Below, in pieces: positions 34,637 to 44,517 of a stretch of 64,000 bases of DNA. The stretch is taken from contig NZ_CP140706.1 of assembly GCF_034555375.1 (NCBI RefSeq), positions 1,231,001 to 1,295,000 of the forward strand. Direction: 5' to 3'. Both the position numbers and the translations under genes were made by a program. Source of the stretch: Pseudomonas sp. B33.4. Lineage in GTDB: Bacteria > Pseudomonadota > Gammaproteobacteria > Pseudomonadales > Pseudomonadaceae. Numbering within the stretch: position 1 is the first letter of the stretch; every line of letters begins with the position of its first letter. The notes under the pieces were generated by a model, which had not been told where the DNA came from, searched no databases, and saw nothing but the letters and a program-made list of their open reading frames with translations.

Positions 34637-35041
34637 TTAACCGGCCAACTCATTCATCCGTTTGAGCACGGCATTGAGGCCATTACTGCGCGACGGCGAT
34701 AGTTGGCGCGAAAGGCCGAGCTGACTGAACCAGTCCGGCAAATCAACCTGCTGCAATTCAGCGGCCGACAAGCCGTTAACCCGCAACAGCAACAACGCCA
34801 CCAACCCGCGAATCATCCGCGCATCGCTGCTGGCGCTGAACTGCCAGTGACCGTCGCGCAACGCCCCAACCAGCCACACCTGACTCTCACAGCCATGCAC
34901 CCGATTGGCGTCGCACTTGTCGGCGTCACTCATCGGCGGCAGACGATCACCAAACTGCATCAACAACCGTGCCCGCTGTTCCCAGCCCGCTGCATTCTGA
35001 AAAGTCTGTAGGGCATCAGCCGCTTCGACCGGCAAGCTCAT
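34637..35041 (-). CDS. csdE: Sulfur acceptor CsdE (SufE family)
   Basis: A 134-residue SufE-fold protein that accepts persulfide sulfur from its partner desulfurase. The acceptor Cys51 sits in NRVHGCESQVWL, the family signature. The ending SRSNGLNAVLKRMNELA is also typical. Its ATG overlaps the csdA stop (ATGA), so the two are made in equal amounts. Because the pair lies beside tcdA and no isc/suf genes are nearby, CsdE is preferred over SufE, but sequence alone does not separate them. Confidence 0.88.
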   Translation of the reverse strand: MSLPVEAADALQTFQNAAGWEQRARLLMQFGDRLPPMSDADKCDANRVHGCESQVWLVGALRDGHWQFSASSDARMIRGLVALLLLRVNGLSAAELQQVDLPDWFSQLGLSRQLSPSRSNGLNAVLKRMNELAG

Positions 35042-36243
35042 CGCAGCAACTCCAGCGCCTGATCCAGTGCTTCAAAGAACCGTTCCAGATCCTCAGAGTC
35101 GTTGTACAGCGCCAGCGACACACGAATCGCCCCGGCCAGCTCAAAGCTTTTCAGCAACGGCATGGCGCAATGGTGCCCTGCGCGCACGGCAATGCCTTGC
35201 TCGGTGAGCAAGTGCGCGAGATCCGCGTTATGTACACCTTCAACGACGAAACTCGCCAGCGCCAGTTGCGGATTGCCGAGCAGACGAATGCCTTTGCGAG
35301 CGGCGAGGCCACGCAGCAGATAGTCATGCAGCGCGACTTCATGGGCGGACACCGCGTCCTGATCCAGACCCGCCAGATAATCGAGCGTCGCGCCGAGGCC
35401 GATCACACTGGCAATCGGCGGCGTGCCCGCTTCAAAACCCAGCGGCGCAGGGCGGAAACGCGCGTCGTGATAGTTGGCTTCCAGGACCATTTCGCCGCCG
35501 AATTGCCATGGCTTCAATTGCTCAAGCGCAGCGTTGCGGCCAAACAGCACACCGAGGCCATCCGGGCCATACAGCTTGTGGCTGGAAAACACATAAAAGT
35601 CGCAACCCAGCGCCTGCACGTCATGCCGGCCGTGAACCACACCTTGCGCGCCATCGACCACGGTCAGCGCGTTCTGCGCCTTGGCCATGCCCAGCAACGC
35701 CGGCAATGGCTGCCACGCACCGAGCACGTTGGACAACTGACTGACCGCCAGCAAGCGCGTGCGCGGGCCGATCAGGTGCACAGCGGCACCAAGGTCGATC
35801 AGGCCGTCGGCATCCAGCGGCAGGATCACCAGCTTCAGATTGCGACGTTGCGCCAGTTGCTGCCACGGCAGCAGGTTGGCGTGATGCTCCAGGGCGCTGA
35901 TGACAAGTTCATCGCCCGGGTGGAAAAGATGTTCGAGGCCATAGGCCAGTAGATTCAGCGCACTGGTGGCGCCGTGGGTAAAGATGATCTGCCCGCTGTC
36001 ACCGGCATTCAGCCACTGGGCAACCTTGAGTCGACTGTCTTCGAACGCCTGCGTCGCGTGAGCGCCGGGCAGGTGTTGCGCACGGTGCACATTGGCTGCG
36101 CCGTTGGCGTAGTAATGCGTCAGTGCGTCGAGCAGGGCCTGGGGTTTTTGCGTCGTGGCGGCGTTGTCCAGATAGGTCTGGTCTTGCCGCTGCAGTGCGG
36201 CGATAGCCGGGAAATCGGCACGCCACGGGGAGGGAATCATCAT
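35038..36243 (-). CDS. csdA: Cysteine desulfurase CsdA (SufS-like)
   Basis: A PLP enzyme that removes sulfur from cysteine as an enzyme-bound persulfide. It has 401 residues. The PLP-binding Lys223 is in FSSHKLYGPDG, and the catalytic Cys359 is in VRAGHHCAMPLL, matching group II (SufS/CsdA) desulfurases. The beginning YLDNAATTQKPQ is conserved. Two consecutive ATG codons are present (36243 and 36240) and the ribosome site is poor, so the exact start is uncertain by one residue. It is the first gene of the csdA-csdE unit, behind a REPIN that separates it from dapD. Confidence 0.92.
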   Translation of the reverse strand: MMIPSPWRADFPAIAALQRQDQTYLDNAATTQKPQALLDALTHYYANGAANVHRAQHLPGAHATQAFEDSRLKVAQWLNAGDSGQIIFTHGATSALNLLAYGLEHLFHPGDELVISALEHHANLLPWQQLAQRRNLKLVILPLDADGLIDLGAAVHLIGPRTRLLAVSQLSNVLGAWQPLPALLGMAKAQNALTVVDGAQGVVHGRHDVQALGCDFYVFSSHKLYGPDGLGVLFGRNAALEQLKPWQFGGEMVLEANYHDARFRPAPLGFEAGTPPIASVIGLGATLDYLAGLDQDAVSAHEVALHDYLLRGLAARKGIRLLGNPQLALASFVVEGVHNADLAHLLTEQGIAVRAGHHCAMPLLKSFELAGAIRVSLALYNDSEDLERFFEALDQALELLR

Positions 36244-36260
36244 GTGGTATACGCCTGACC

Positions 36261-36335
36261 CTGTGGGAGCGAGCCTGCTCGCGAAGGCGTCCTTGAGGAC
36301 GCCAAGAGCTTCGCGAGCAGGCTCGCTCCCACAGG
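36261..36335. repeat. Short inverted REP pair
   Basis: Arms CTGTGGGAGCGAGCCTGCTC and complement, with inner arms GGCGTCC and GGACGCC closing the loop. 75 bases, between dapD and csdA. Confidence 0.92.
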
Positions 36336-36347
36336 TGCTTAAAGCAC

Positions 36348-37382
36348 TTAGTTGTGAGCGTGCAGCGCTTCGTTCAGTTCGATTGCCGACTTGTGGGTCT
36401 TGCATTCCACAGCGCCGGTTTCCGAATTGCGACGGAACAGCAGGTCAGTCTGACCGGCCAGCTCGCGCGCTTTCACAACCTTGACCAGATTGTTGTTTTC
36501 GTCGAGCAGGGCCACTTTGGTACCGGCGGTCACGTACAGGCCCGACTCGACAGTGTTGCGGTCGCCCAACGGGATACCGATACCGGCGTTGGCGCCGATC
36601 AGGCAGCCTTCGCCAACCTTGATCACGATGTTGCCGCCGCCCGACAGGGTGCCCATGGTCGAGCAACCGCCGCCCAGGTCCGAACCCTTGCCGACGAACA
36701 CGCCAGCGGAAACGCGGCCTTCGATCATGCCCGGGCCTTCGGTGCCGGCGTTGAAGTTGATGAAACCTTCGTGCATGACGGTGGTGCCTTCACCGACATA
36801 AGCGCCCAGGCGCAGACGTGCGGCATCAGCGATACGCACACCGGCCGGTACCACGTAGTCGGTCATTTTCGGGAACTTGTCCACCGAGAACACTTCCAGC
36901 AGCTCGCCGCGCAGACGGGCTTCCAGTTGCATTTCCGCCAGTTCGCTGAGGTCAACAGCACCCTGGCTGGTCCACGCGACGTTCGGCAGCAACGGGAAGA
37001 TCCCGGCCAGGCTCACGCCGTGCGGCTTGACCAGACGGTGCGACAACAGGTGCAGCTTCAGATAAGCCTCAGGCGTCGAGGTCAGCTGTGCGTCTTCGGC
37101 CAGCAAAGTGGCGACCAGCGGCTTGTGGCTTTCAGCCAGACGGGTCAGCAGCTTGCCTTGTACGGCGTCGATGCCTTTCACGGCTTCAGCCAGTTGTGCA
37201 GCCTGAGCGGTGGTGAAGGTGATGGCCTGGTTGCCTTCGGTGTAACCGAGGATCGGTGCAACCGCCGCGACCAGTTCGGCCGAAGGGTTGAGCAGTGGCT
37301 GTGCGTAGAACACTTCCAGCCACGCGCCTTGACGGTTCTGAGTGCCGACACCAAAGGCGATGCTGAACAGGGAGTTGGACAT
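36348..37382 (-). CDS. dapD: Tetrahydrodipicolinate N-succinyltransferase
   Basis: Transfers succinyl from succinyl-CoA to tetrahydrodipicolinate in lysine/DAP synthesis. 344 residues is the long DapD form found in Pseudomonas (the E. coli type is about 275). A hexapeptide-repeat left-handed beta-helix covers roughly 180-290, with GAYVGEGTTVMHEGFINFNAGT and the GGGCSTMGTLSGGGN loop. The N-terminal half is an alpha/beta domain. GAGGTG lies 8 bases before the ATG. It follows the ArsC-like gene by 33 bases, so the two likely form an operon. Confidence 0.96.
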   Translation of the reverse strand: MSNSLFSIAFGVGTQNRQGAWLEVFYAQPLLNPSAELVAAVAPILGYTEGNQAITFTTAQAAQLAEAVKGIDAVQGKLLTRLAESHKPLVATLLAEDAQLTSTPEAYLKLHLLSHRLVKPHGVSLAGIFPLLPNVAWTSQGAVDLSELAEMQLEARLRGELLEVFSVDKFPKMTDYVVPAGVRIADAARLRLGAYVGEGTTVMHEGFINFNAGTEGPGMIEGRVSAGVFVGKGSDLGGGCSTMGTLSGGGNIVIKVGEGCLIGANAGIGIPLGDRNTVESGLYVTAGTKVALLDENNNLVKVVKARELAGQTDLLFRRNSETGAVECKTHKSAIELNEALHAHN

Positions 37383-37415
37383 GTAAATACACCTCTACAA
37401 AGAGTGACGGGCTGC

Positions 37416-37778
37416 TTACTTCAGAGCGGCCGCGTAGATATCTGGCTTGAAGCCAATCAGGGTTCGGTCACCGAGATCGAGCACCGGGCGCTTGATCATC
37501 GAGGGTTGAGCGAGCATCAATTCGATGGCTTTCGATTGGTCGAGATCGGCTTTGCGTTCGTCGTCGAGTTTGCGAAAGGTCGTGCCTGCGCGGTTCAACA
37601 CCGTTTGCCAGCCGTGTTCGTCACACCATTGGGTCAGGTGTTCACGGTCGATGCCGGCGCTTTTGTAATCGTGAAAGTCGTAGCTGACAGCGTGTTCATC
37701 GAGCCAGGTGCGCGCCTTTTTCATCGTGTCGCAGGCTTTGATGCCGAAAAGGTGCAACGTTTTACTTGAAACGGTCAA
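37416..37778 (-). CDS. ArsC/Spx-family protein (YffB-like)
   Basis: A 120-residue thioredoxin-fold protein of the arsenate reductase/Spx family. It has a single N-terminal Cys in the KACDTMKKARTWLDEH motif (not CxxC), LNRAGTTFRKL, and a closing MIKRPVLDLGDRTLIGFKP. There is no arsenic operon nearby, so arsenate reduction is unlikely. A TTG start at 37778 is proposed because GGGGG lies 7 bases upstream and it gives the family N-terminus; no ATG fits. It directly precedes dapD. In E. coli the related yffB precedes dapE. Confidence 0.85.
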   Translation of the reverse strand: MTVSSKTLHLFGIKACDTMKKARTWLDEHAVSYDFHDYKSAGIDREHLTQWCDEHGWQTVLNRAGTTFRKLDDERKADLDQSKAIELMLAQPSMIKRPVLDLGDRTLIGFKPDIYAAALK

Positions 37779-37876
37779 GGAATTGCCCCCTTTACAGGTG
37801 CTGGAAAAAAATGGTGTCGGATTATGCCATGACCAAACGGTTTCGTCGGCCACGGTTGTCGTAACGCCGCAAAACC

Positions 37877-37966
37877 TGTGGGAGCGAGCCTGCTCGCGAA
37901 AGGGCCGTTTCAGTCAATATCAGTGTTGAATGATCCACCGCTTTCGCGAGCAGGCTCGCTCCCACA
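37877..37966. repeat. REPIN (GAGCCTGCTCGCGA family)
   Basis: A 90-base inverted pair, interior TTTCAGTCAATATCAGTGTT then GAATGATCCACCGC. It is the last REP element in the window; none occurs after this point. Confidence 0.93.
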
Positions 37967-38069
37967 AGGGACTGCAATCGGGCAGTGCGACATAGGTGCA
38001 ACGGTCAGACGCATCCTAAGCGGCTAATATGGCAGTTCAACGCTGTCGATTATCTGAGATTTCCGCTTT

Positions 38070-39701
38070 ATGCAAACTGCTTACACCGTCCTGATCCTGC
38101 TGATGCTGGTCAGCGTCTCGCGTCTGGTCGGGCGGGTCATCCCGTTGCCGCTGCCATTGGTCCAGATCGCCGCCGGCGCCTTGCTCGCCTGGCCGACCCT
38201 CGGTCTGCACGTGGCCCTCGATCCCGAATTGTTCCTGTTTCTGTTCCTGCCGCCATTGTTGTTTTCCGATGGCTGGCGCATGCCTAAACGTGAGTTTTGG
38301 CATCTGCGTGGGCCGATACTGACGCTGGCCGTCGGGCTGGTACTGTTTACCGTGGTTGGCGCGGGCTACTTCATTCATTGGTTGTTGCCGTCCATTCCGC
38401 TGCCGGTGGCCTTCGCCTTGGCGGCGGTGTTGTCGCCTACGGACGCCGTGGCGGTGTCGGCCATTTCGCAAAACCGCTTGCCGACTCCGTTGATGCATAT
38501 ATTGCAGGGCGAGGCCCTGATGAACGATGCCTCGGGTCTGGTGACCTTCAAGTTCGCCTTGGTCGCAGCCATCACCGGCGTGTTTTCGCTGACCAGCGCC
38601 AGCCTGACCTTTGTCGTGGTGGCGCTCGGCGGGTTGGCGGTCGGTGTGGCGTTGAGCTGGCTCGTAGGGCGCCTGCGTTCCTGGATGATCGCTCGTGGCT
38701 GGGATGATCCGGCTACTCACGTGGTGTTCATGTTGTTGCTGCCGTTCGCGGCTTATGTGCTGGCCGAGCGTCTTGGCGTGTCCGGCATTCTCTCGGCCGT
38801 GGCGGCGGGGATGATGCAGAGCTGGCTCGATCTGTTGCCTCGGCAGACCAGCACCCGACTGCTTAATCGCAGTGTCTGGTCGCTGCTGGAATTTGCCTTT
38901 AACGGTTTGATTTTTCTGCTGCTCGGCCTGCAATTGCCGGACATCATCAAAGCCGTGGTCAGCCACGAGCCGACCTTGTGGCCGACGCTGTTTTATCGCT
39001 GTCTGGATGTCGTGGCGATTTTCCTCGCGTTGGTATTGCTGCGGTTTATCTGGGTGCAGAGTATCTGGCGCTTGTCGGTGTTGCTGCGACGTTTGCGCGG
39101 CAAGGGTGAGCTGACACAAGTACCGACCGCGCGCTCCTGTTGGTTGCTGACCGTCGGTGGCGTGCGTGGCGCGGTGACGCTGGCGGGTGTGATGTCAGTA
39201 CCGATGTTGATGGGGGCTGATGCGTTTCCCGAGCGTGATCTGCTGATCTTCATCGCTGCCGGGGTGATTCTGTTGTCGCTGATTTCGGCGTGCATCGCAC
39301 TGCCTCTGCTGTTGCGCGGTATCGAAAAGAGCCCGGATGACAAGCGGCGTCAGGAAGTGCGCGATGCCTGGCGCAAAACCGCAGAAGCGGCGATTCACGC
39401 GCTCGAAACCGAGGAAACTACCCCGCAGGACGCTGCTCAAGCCGCTCTGTCGGCCGAGTTGAAAGCGCGGATCATGTCCGAGTATCGCCATCAGCTCGAT
39501 GTCTTCAACGATTCCGCCGAAGCTCAGGCGCTGGCGTTCCAGATGGATTTACTCGAGCGTCGTTTGCGTTTGAAGGCGCTAAGGGCGCAGCGTCTGGAAC
39601 TGTATAGCCTCAGTCGGCATCACCAGATCGGCGATGACGTCCTCAGAGAGGTATTGGCTGAGCTTGACCTGAGTGAGGCCAATCTGGGTCAGGTCAAATA
39701 A
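38070..39701 (+). CDS. Na+/H+ antiporter (CPA1 family)
   Basis: A 543-residue inner-membrane cation/proton antiporter. About 12 TM helices cover residues 1-410. The ion-site motifs are LSPTDAVAVSAI (TM5-like) and GEALMNDASGLV (TM6-like), which in CPA1 proteins carry the ion-binding Asp residues. The C-terminal 130 residues form a charged cytoplasmic helical tail (VRDAWRKTAEAAIHALETEE and onward), probably regulatory. No good ribosome site is seen apart from GAG 13 bases before the ATG. It corresponds to PA3660 in P. aeruginosa (from memory). Substrate (Na+ or K+) undetermined. Confidence 0.9.
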   Translation: MQTAYTVLILLMLVSVSRLVGRVIPLPLPLVQIAAGALLAWPTLGLHVALDPELFLFLFLPPLLFSDGWRMPKREFWHLRGPILTLAVGLVLFTVVGAGYFIHWLLPSIPLPVAFALAAVLSPTDAVAVSAISQNRLPTPLMHILQGEALMNDASGLVTFKFALVAAITGVFSLTSASLTFVVVALGGLAVGVALSWLVGRLRSWMIARGWDDPATHVVFMLLLPFAAYVLAERLGVSGILSAVAAGMMQSWLDLLPRQTSTRLLNRSVWSLLEFAFNGLIFLLLGLQLPDIIKAVVSHEPTLWPTLFYRCLDVVAIFLALVLLRFIWVQSIWRLSVLLRRLRGKGELTQVPTARSCWLLTVGGVRGAVTLAGVMSVPMLMGADAFPERDLLIFIAAGVILLSLISACIALPLLLRGIEKSPDDKRRQEVRDAWRKTAEAAIHALETEETTPQDAAQAALSAELKARIMSEYRHQLDVFNDSAEAQALAFQMDLLERRLRLKALRAQRLELYSLSRHHQIGDDVLREVLAELDLSEANLGQVK

Positions 39702-39711
39702 CTCATCGGGA

Positions 39712-39752
39712 TGCCCGCACAAGATTGCCTGATGCGGGCACGACGATTATTT
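39712..39752 (+). terminator. Terminator-like hairpin after the antiporter
   Basis: TGCCCGCA (39712-39719) pairs with TGCGGGCA (39733-39740) over a 13-base loop, then CGACGATTATTTTTGG. It lies between convergent genes and overlaps the very end of dapC. Confidence 0.65.
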
Positions 39753-40946
39753 TTGGCGAGTAATGAAGGCGCGAATACGCTCCGCGGCTTCCACGCATTC
39801 TGCCAGCGGCGCGACCAATGCCATACGCACACGGCCAGCGCCCGGGTTGACGCCGTCGACGTCCCGGGACAGGTAAGAACCCGGCACCACGGTCACGTGC
39901 TCCTGCTCGAACAGATCGCGGCAGAACGCGGCGTCGTCGCCTTGCACGTTCGGCCACAGATAGAAGCTGCCATCCGGGCGCTGCACATCCATCACCGGGC
40001 TGAGAATCTCCAGCACCGCATCGAATTTCTCGCGATACAGCGCACGGTTGGCGCGCACATGCACTTCGTCATTCCATGCCGCCACGCTGGCGAGTTGCGT
40101 TTGTACTGGCATCGCGCAGCCGTGGTAGGTGCGATACAGCAGGAAGCCTTTGAGGATGTCGGCATCGCCGGCAACAAAACCCGAGCGCAGGCCCGGCAGG
40201 TTGGAGCGTTTGGACAGGCTATGAAACACCACGCAACGCTTGAAGTCCTTGCGGCCCAGTTCGACACAGGCAGTCAGCAGGCCCGGCGGTGGGGTTTGCT
40301 CATCGAAGTACAACTCGCTGTAGCACTCGTCGGCAGCGATCACGAAATCGTACTCGTCGGCCAGGGCGATGAGTTTTTTCAGCACGTCGACCGGGATCAG
40401 TGCGCCTGTCGGATTGCCTGGCGAGCAGAGGAACAGGATCTGGCAGCGTTTCCAGATATCTGGCGAAACCGCATCGAAATCCGGGTTGAAGCCGTTCTCG
40501 TCGAGGCACGGCAGATAGTGCGGCTTGGCCCCGGCCAGGAACGCCGCGCCTTCGTAGATTTGATAGAACGGGTTCGGGCTAACCACCAACGCGTCGTCGC
40601 CACGGTTGACCACGGTCTGGGTGAATGCGAACAGGGCTTCACGGGTGCCGTTGACCGGCAGCACGTTACGCGCCGGGTCGATCCAGCCGCTTGGCACGCC
40701 GAAACGGCGCTCGCACCAGCCAGCGATGGCTTCGCGCAGAGCCGGGATGCCGAGGGTGGTCGGGTACACGGCCATCTGATCCAGACTATTGGCCAGTGCC
40801 TCGGCGACAAAGCTTGGCGAACGGTGTTTCGGCTCGCCGATCGACAGGGCGATCGGGCGTTTGTCCTGATTTGGCGTCACAGTGCCGAGCAGGGCGCGGA
40901 GCTTTTCGAACGGGTAGGGCTGGAGCTGGTTCAGAGCGTTGTTCAT
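39747..40946 (-). CDS. dapC: Succinyldiaminopimelate transaminase
   Basis: A PLP aminotransferase that converts N-succinyl-2-amino-6-ketopimelate to N-succinyl-LL-DAP. It has 399 residues and is a class I fold. The PLP Lys is in VFHSLSKRSNLPGLRSG. Other hallmarks are SIGEPKHRSPSFV near the start, SPGNPTGALIP, AADECYSELYF and the Arg in GRVRMALV for the substrate carboxylate. It is the last gene of map-glnD-dapC, 44 bases after glnD. The start ATG has no clear ribosome site, so it may depend on upstream translation. Confidence 0.95.
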   Translation of the reverse strand: MNNALNQLQPYPFEKLRALLGTVTPNQDKRPIALSIGEPKHRSPSFVAEALANSLDQMAVYPTTLGIPALREAIAGWCERRFGVPSGWIDPARNVLPVNGTREALFAFTQTVVNRGDDALVVSPNPFYQIYEGAAFLAGAKPHYLPCLDENGFNPDFDAVSPDIWKRCQILFLCSPGNPTGALIPVDVLKKLIALADEYDFVIAADECYSELYFDEQTPPPGLLTACVELGRKDFKRCVVFHSLSKRSNLPGLRSGFVAGDADILKGFLLYRTYHGCAMPVQTQLASVAAWNDEVHVRANRALYREKFDAVLEILSPVMDVQRPDGSFYLWPNVQGDDAAFCRDLFEQEHVTVVPGSYLSRDVDGVNPGAGRVRMALVAPLAECVEAAERIRAFITRQK

Positions 40947-40990
40947 TGGGGCTGGGTCTCATGCAAAGCGGTTTGAATCCGGGCGCGTCA

Positions 40991-43693
40991 TCAAATGCTG
41001 ATACGCGAAAGTTTGATATCGGGTTCCTGATTGACGCTCAGTTGCTCAACGATCGCATCCTGCAAACGGCTGCACAGCAAAGGGTCGGATAACGGCTGGT
41101 TGTGCGCGTCGGTGATGAAGAACACGTCTTCCACGCGCTCGCCCAGGGTCGCAATCTTGGCGTTCTGCAGCGACAGGTCGAACTCAAGGAAAATCCCGCC
41201 GATTCGCGCCAGCAGTCCCGGGCGATCAGGCGCGGTCAGTTCCAGCACGGTCACTGGACGCTGCGCGTCGTTATGAATGGTGACCTGCGGCGCAAAGGCA
41301 AAATGCTTGAGCTGGCGCGGCACGCGACGCTGGATGATCGTCGGGTAGTCATCCGGGTTGCGCAGGGCCTCGGTCAGGCCTTCGCGGATCTGCTTGACCC
41401 GTGCCGGGTTGTCGCCGATGGACTCGCCTTCGTTGTCGAGCACGATGTAGGTGTCGAGGGTGAACTGACTGCTCGAGGTGATAACTCGAGCGTCATGAAT
41501 GTTCAGGTTGAGCTGATCCATCGCCGCCACAGTCACGGCGAAGAAATCGTGCTGATCCGGTGCATAAATGAAGATCTGTGTGCCGCCCTCGAATTCGCGC
41601 TGGGTGGTTTCCTTGATCAGCACCAGCGGCCCGCCATCAACCGGTTGCTGCAAGATTGCATCGCTGTGCCAGGCCACGTCGCCGGCGGTGTGGCGCAGGA
41701 AATAGTCATCGCCCAGTTGCGCCCACAACTGCTCGACATCGTCCGGGTCGGTGCCGCCACGCACCAGAATATCCAGTGCGGCGCTTTGGGTCTGGCGGAT
41801 CTGCTCTTCGCGATCCACCGGATTTTCCAGGCCGCGACGCAGCGCGCGTTTGGTCTCGGTGTAGAGCTGGCGCAACAGGCTGGCGCGCCATGAATTCCAC
41901 AGCGTCGGGTTGGTCGCGTTGATGTCGGCCACGGTCAGCACATAGAGATAGTCGAGGCGGGTTTCATCGCCGACCGCCTGAGCGAAATCGTGGATCACCT
42001 GCGGGTCGGACAAATCCTTGCGCTGGGCGGTGGTCGACATCACCAGATGGTTTTGCACCAGCCAGACAATCAGACGGCTGTCCCATACCGGCAACTGATG
42101 GCGCTGGCAGAACGCCTCGGCATCGACTGCGCCGATCTCCGAGTGATCACCGTGCCGGCCTTTACCGATGTCGTGGTACAGACCGGCCATGTAGATCAGT
42201 TCGGGCTTGGGCAGTTTGGCCATCAACTTGGCCGCCAGCGGGAATTTCTCCGAGACCTGGGTGTACTGCAATTTGCGCAGGTGCTTGATCAGGTTCAGCG
42301 TGTGCGCATCCACCGTATAGATGTGGAACAGGTCGTGCTGCATCTGCCCGACGATAAAACCGAACTCCGGCAGATAACGGCCAAGGATGCCGTAACGGTT
42401 CATCCGGCGCAGGTTGCGATGGATGCCGATCTTGCACTTGAACAGCTCGATGAACAGGCTGGTGTTGCGAATATCGTTGCGGAAATTGTCGTCGATCAGG
42501 TGACGATGTTCCCGCAGCAAGCGAATGGTGTCGGCGCGCACGCCTTTGATTTCCGGTTGTTGCGCCATCAACACGAAAATCTCCAGCATGGCGAACGGCG
42601 TGCGGCGGAATACGTTGTCGTTGCGTGCCTCGATGTAGCCGTCGTGGAGCTGGAAACGCGAGTTGATCGGCTGCGGCGGCGCTTCGTCTTCCGGCGCAAG
42701 GATGACTTCCTCGAAATGCTGGATGATCAGGTCGCTGAGCTGGGCGATGCTCATCACTACGCGGAAATACTGTTGCATGAAGTTTTCGACGGCCTGTTTG
42801 GCGTCGTCGCCTTCAAAACCGAGTAAACCGGCAATGGTGCGTTGGTGATCGAACAGCAAGCGGTCTTCGGAGCGACCGGCGAGCATGTGCAGGGCGTAGC
42901 GCACCTTCCAGAGAAATTCCTGAGAGGAGGCGAGCAGAGCGTTTTCGCTTTCGACCAGAAAGCCTTCACCGGCGAGGGCGCGCAGGTTCAGCGTGCCGTA
43001 TTGGCGACGCGCAACCCAGAGAATCGTCTGAATATCCCGCAGTCCGCCCGGCGAACCTTTGACGTTGGGTTCCAGGTTGTATTCGGTGTCATTGTATTTG
43101 TGGTGGCGGGCCTTTTGTTCGGCACGCTTGGCCAGGAAAAACTCCTTGGCCGGCCACATGTGTGCGGTGCTGGTGACGTCGAGCATCCGCTGACGCAAGC
43201 GCTCGGGGCCGCAGATGGTGCGGCTTTCCATCAGGTTGGTAACCACCGTCAGGTCGGCACGGGCTTCTTCGGCGCATTCATCGACCGAACGCACGCTCTG
43301 ACCGACTTCCAGACCGATGTCCCACAGCAACGTGAGAAAACGCTCGATGGAATCGCGGAAAACTTCGTGGTCGGCGCTGTCCAGCAGGATCAGCAAATCG
43401 ATGTCGGAATACGGGTGCAGCTCACCGCGACCATAGCCGCCAACCGCGACCAGCGCGATGTCGGCGTCTTCACTCCAGTTGAACTGCTCCCAGGCCTTTT
43501 GCAGGATATTGTCGACGAACCAGGCGCGGTCTTCGATCAGGCGGCGAATGTCGCGACCCTGGCGAAAACGCGTGTCGAGCACTTCGCGAGCCTGGCGGAT
43601 CGCCTTCTTGAACGCCGCGATAGGACTCGCTTTGAGCGCCAGTTCAGCCTGGAACTGGCCGCGGTCGAAAAGTTCGGGATCCACCTGCGGCAT
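40991..43693 (-). CDS. glnD: [Protein-PII] uridylyltransferase/uridylyl-removing enzyme
   Basis: The nitrogen sensor that uridylylates PII proteins when glutamine is low and removes UMP when it is high. The 900-residue length is normal. In order: a nucleotidyltransferase domain with [18 protein letters not shown] near 85-105, a GlnD linker, an HD domain with [14 protein letters not shown] near 500-515, and two C-terminal ACT domains (the first around [20 protein letters not shown], the second [20 protein letters not shown]). All catalytic residues appear intact. AAGGAA precedes the start. It sits between map and dapC. Confidence 0.97.
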   Translation of the reverse strand: MPQVDPELFDRGQFQAELALKASPIAAFKKAIRQAREVLDTRFRQGRDIRRLIEDRAWFVDNILQKAWEQFNWSEDADIALVAVGGYGRGELHPYSDIDLLILLDSADHEVFRDSIERFLTLLWDIGLEVGQSVRSVDECAEEARADLTVVTNLMESRTICGPERLRQRMLDVTSTAHMWPAKEFFLAKRAEQKARHHKYNDTEYNLEPNVKGSPGGLRDIQTILWVARRQYGTLNLRALAGEGFLVESENALLASSQEFLWKVRYALHMLAGRSEDRLLFDHQRTIAGLLGFEGDDAKQAVENFMQQYFRVVMSIAQLSDLIIQHFEEVILAPEDEAPPQPINSRFQLHDGYIEARNDNVFRRTPFAMLEIFVLMAQQPEIKGVRADTIRLLREHRHLIDDNFRNDIRNTSLFIELFKCKIGIHRNLRRMNRYGILGRYLPEFGFIVGQMQHDLFHIYTVDAHTLNLIKHLRKLQYTQVSEKFPLAAKLMAKLPKPELIYMAGLYHDIGKGRHGDHSEIGAVDAEAFCQRHQLPVWDSRLIVWLVQNHLVMSTTAQRKDLSDPQVIHDFAQAVGDETRLDYLYVLTVADINATNPTLWNSWRASLLRQLYTETKRALRRGLENPVDREEQIRQTQSAALDILVRGGTDPDDVEQLWAQLGDDYFLRHTAGDVAWHSDAILQQPVDGGPLVLIKETTQREFEGGTQIFIYAPDQHDFFAVTVAAMDQLNLNIHDARVITSSSQFTLDTYIVLDNEGESIGDNPARVKQIREGLTEALRNPDDYPTIIQRRVPRQLKHFAFAPQVTIHNDAQRPVTVLELTAPDRPGLLARIGGIFLEFDLSLQNAKIATLGERVEDVFFITDAHNQPLSDPLLCSRLQDAIVEQLSVNQEPDIKLSRISI

Positions 43694-43734
43694 CGATTGG
43701 CATTCCTTCTATAAGGCTGGGAGCGTTGTGTGGA

Positions 43735-44517
43735 TCAGGCCGAGATGCGCGCGATGGTGTCATCGGCGCGCAGGGTGAAGATCTCGTAGCCGGTGTCGGT
43801 CACCAGCAGGGTGTGTTCCCACTGCGCCGAGAGCTTGCGGTCCTTGGTGATCGCGGTCCAGCCGTCGCCCAGTACTTTGGTGTCGGCCTTGCCCTGGTTG
43901 ATCATCGGCTCGATGGTGAAGGTCATGCCGGCCTTCAGTTCCATGCCGGTGCCGGCGCGGCCGTAATGCAGGATCTGCGGCTCTTCGTGGAAGACCTTGC
44001 CGATGCCGTGACCACAGAACTCGCGAACCACCGAGAAACCGTTCTTTTCGGCGTGCTTCTGGATCACTTCGCCGATGTCGCCGAGGCGGCAGCCGGGTTT
44101 GACGATCTCGATCGCCTTGTACATGCATTCCTGGGTGATCTGCGACAGGCGTTCGGCCCAGACCGGCACTTCGCCGACATGGAACATACGGCTGGTGTCG
44201 CCGTGGTAGCCGTCTTTGATCACGGTGACGTCGATGTTCAGGGTGTCGCCGTTTTTCAGTGGTTTGTCATTCGGGATGCCATGGCAGACCACGTGGTTGA
44301 TCGAAGTGCAGATCGACTTCGGGTAGCCCTTGTAGTTGAGCGGGGCGGGGATGGCTTGCTGCACGTTGACGATGTAGTCGTGGCAGATCTGGTTCAGCTC
44401 ATCGGTGGTCACGCCCGGTTTGACATGTTCGGCAATCATTTCCAGCACATCGGCGGCCAGTTTGCCGGCGACACGCATGCCAGCGATGTCCTCGGGGGTT
44501 TTGAGGTTGACGGTCAT
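43735..44517 (-). CDS. map: Methionine aminopeptidase
   Basis: Removes the N-terminal Met from nascent proteins. A 260-residue type I enzyme with a dimetal pitta-bread fold. Metal ligands are in NIDVTVIKDGYHGDTSRMFH (two Asp), EFCGHGIGKVFHEEP (His), FTIEPMI (Glu) and the C-terminal SAQWEHTLLV (Glu); the substrate His is in NHVVCHGIP. The start at 44517 matches the family N-terminus MTVNLKTPEDIAGMR. It is transcribed divergently from rpsB and followed by glnD, an order common in gammaproteobacteria. Confidence 0.97.
   Translation of the reverse strand: MTVNLKTPEDIAGMRVAGKLAADVLEMIAEHVKPGVTTDELNQICHDYIVNVQQAIPAPLNYKGYPKSICTSINHVVCHGIPNDKPLKNGDTLNIDVTVIKDGYHGDTSRMFHVGEVPVWAERLSQITQECMYKAIEIVKPGCRLGDIGEVIQKHAEKNGFSVVREFCGHGIGKVFHEEPQILHYGRAGTGMELKAGMTFTIEPMINQGKADTKVLGDGWTAITKDRKLSAQWEHTLLVTDTGYEIFTLRADDTIARISA

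Noticed and set aside
36244..36405. Upstream extension of csdA
   Set aside because: The extra codons translate a REP pair and part of the dapD gene end; the family N-terminus begins at the MMIPSPW start.
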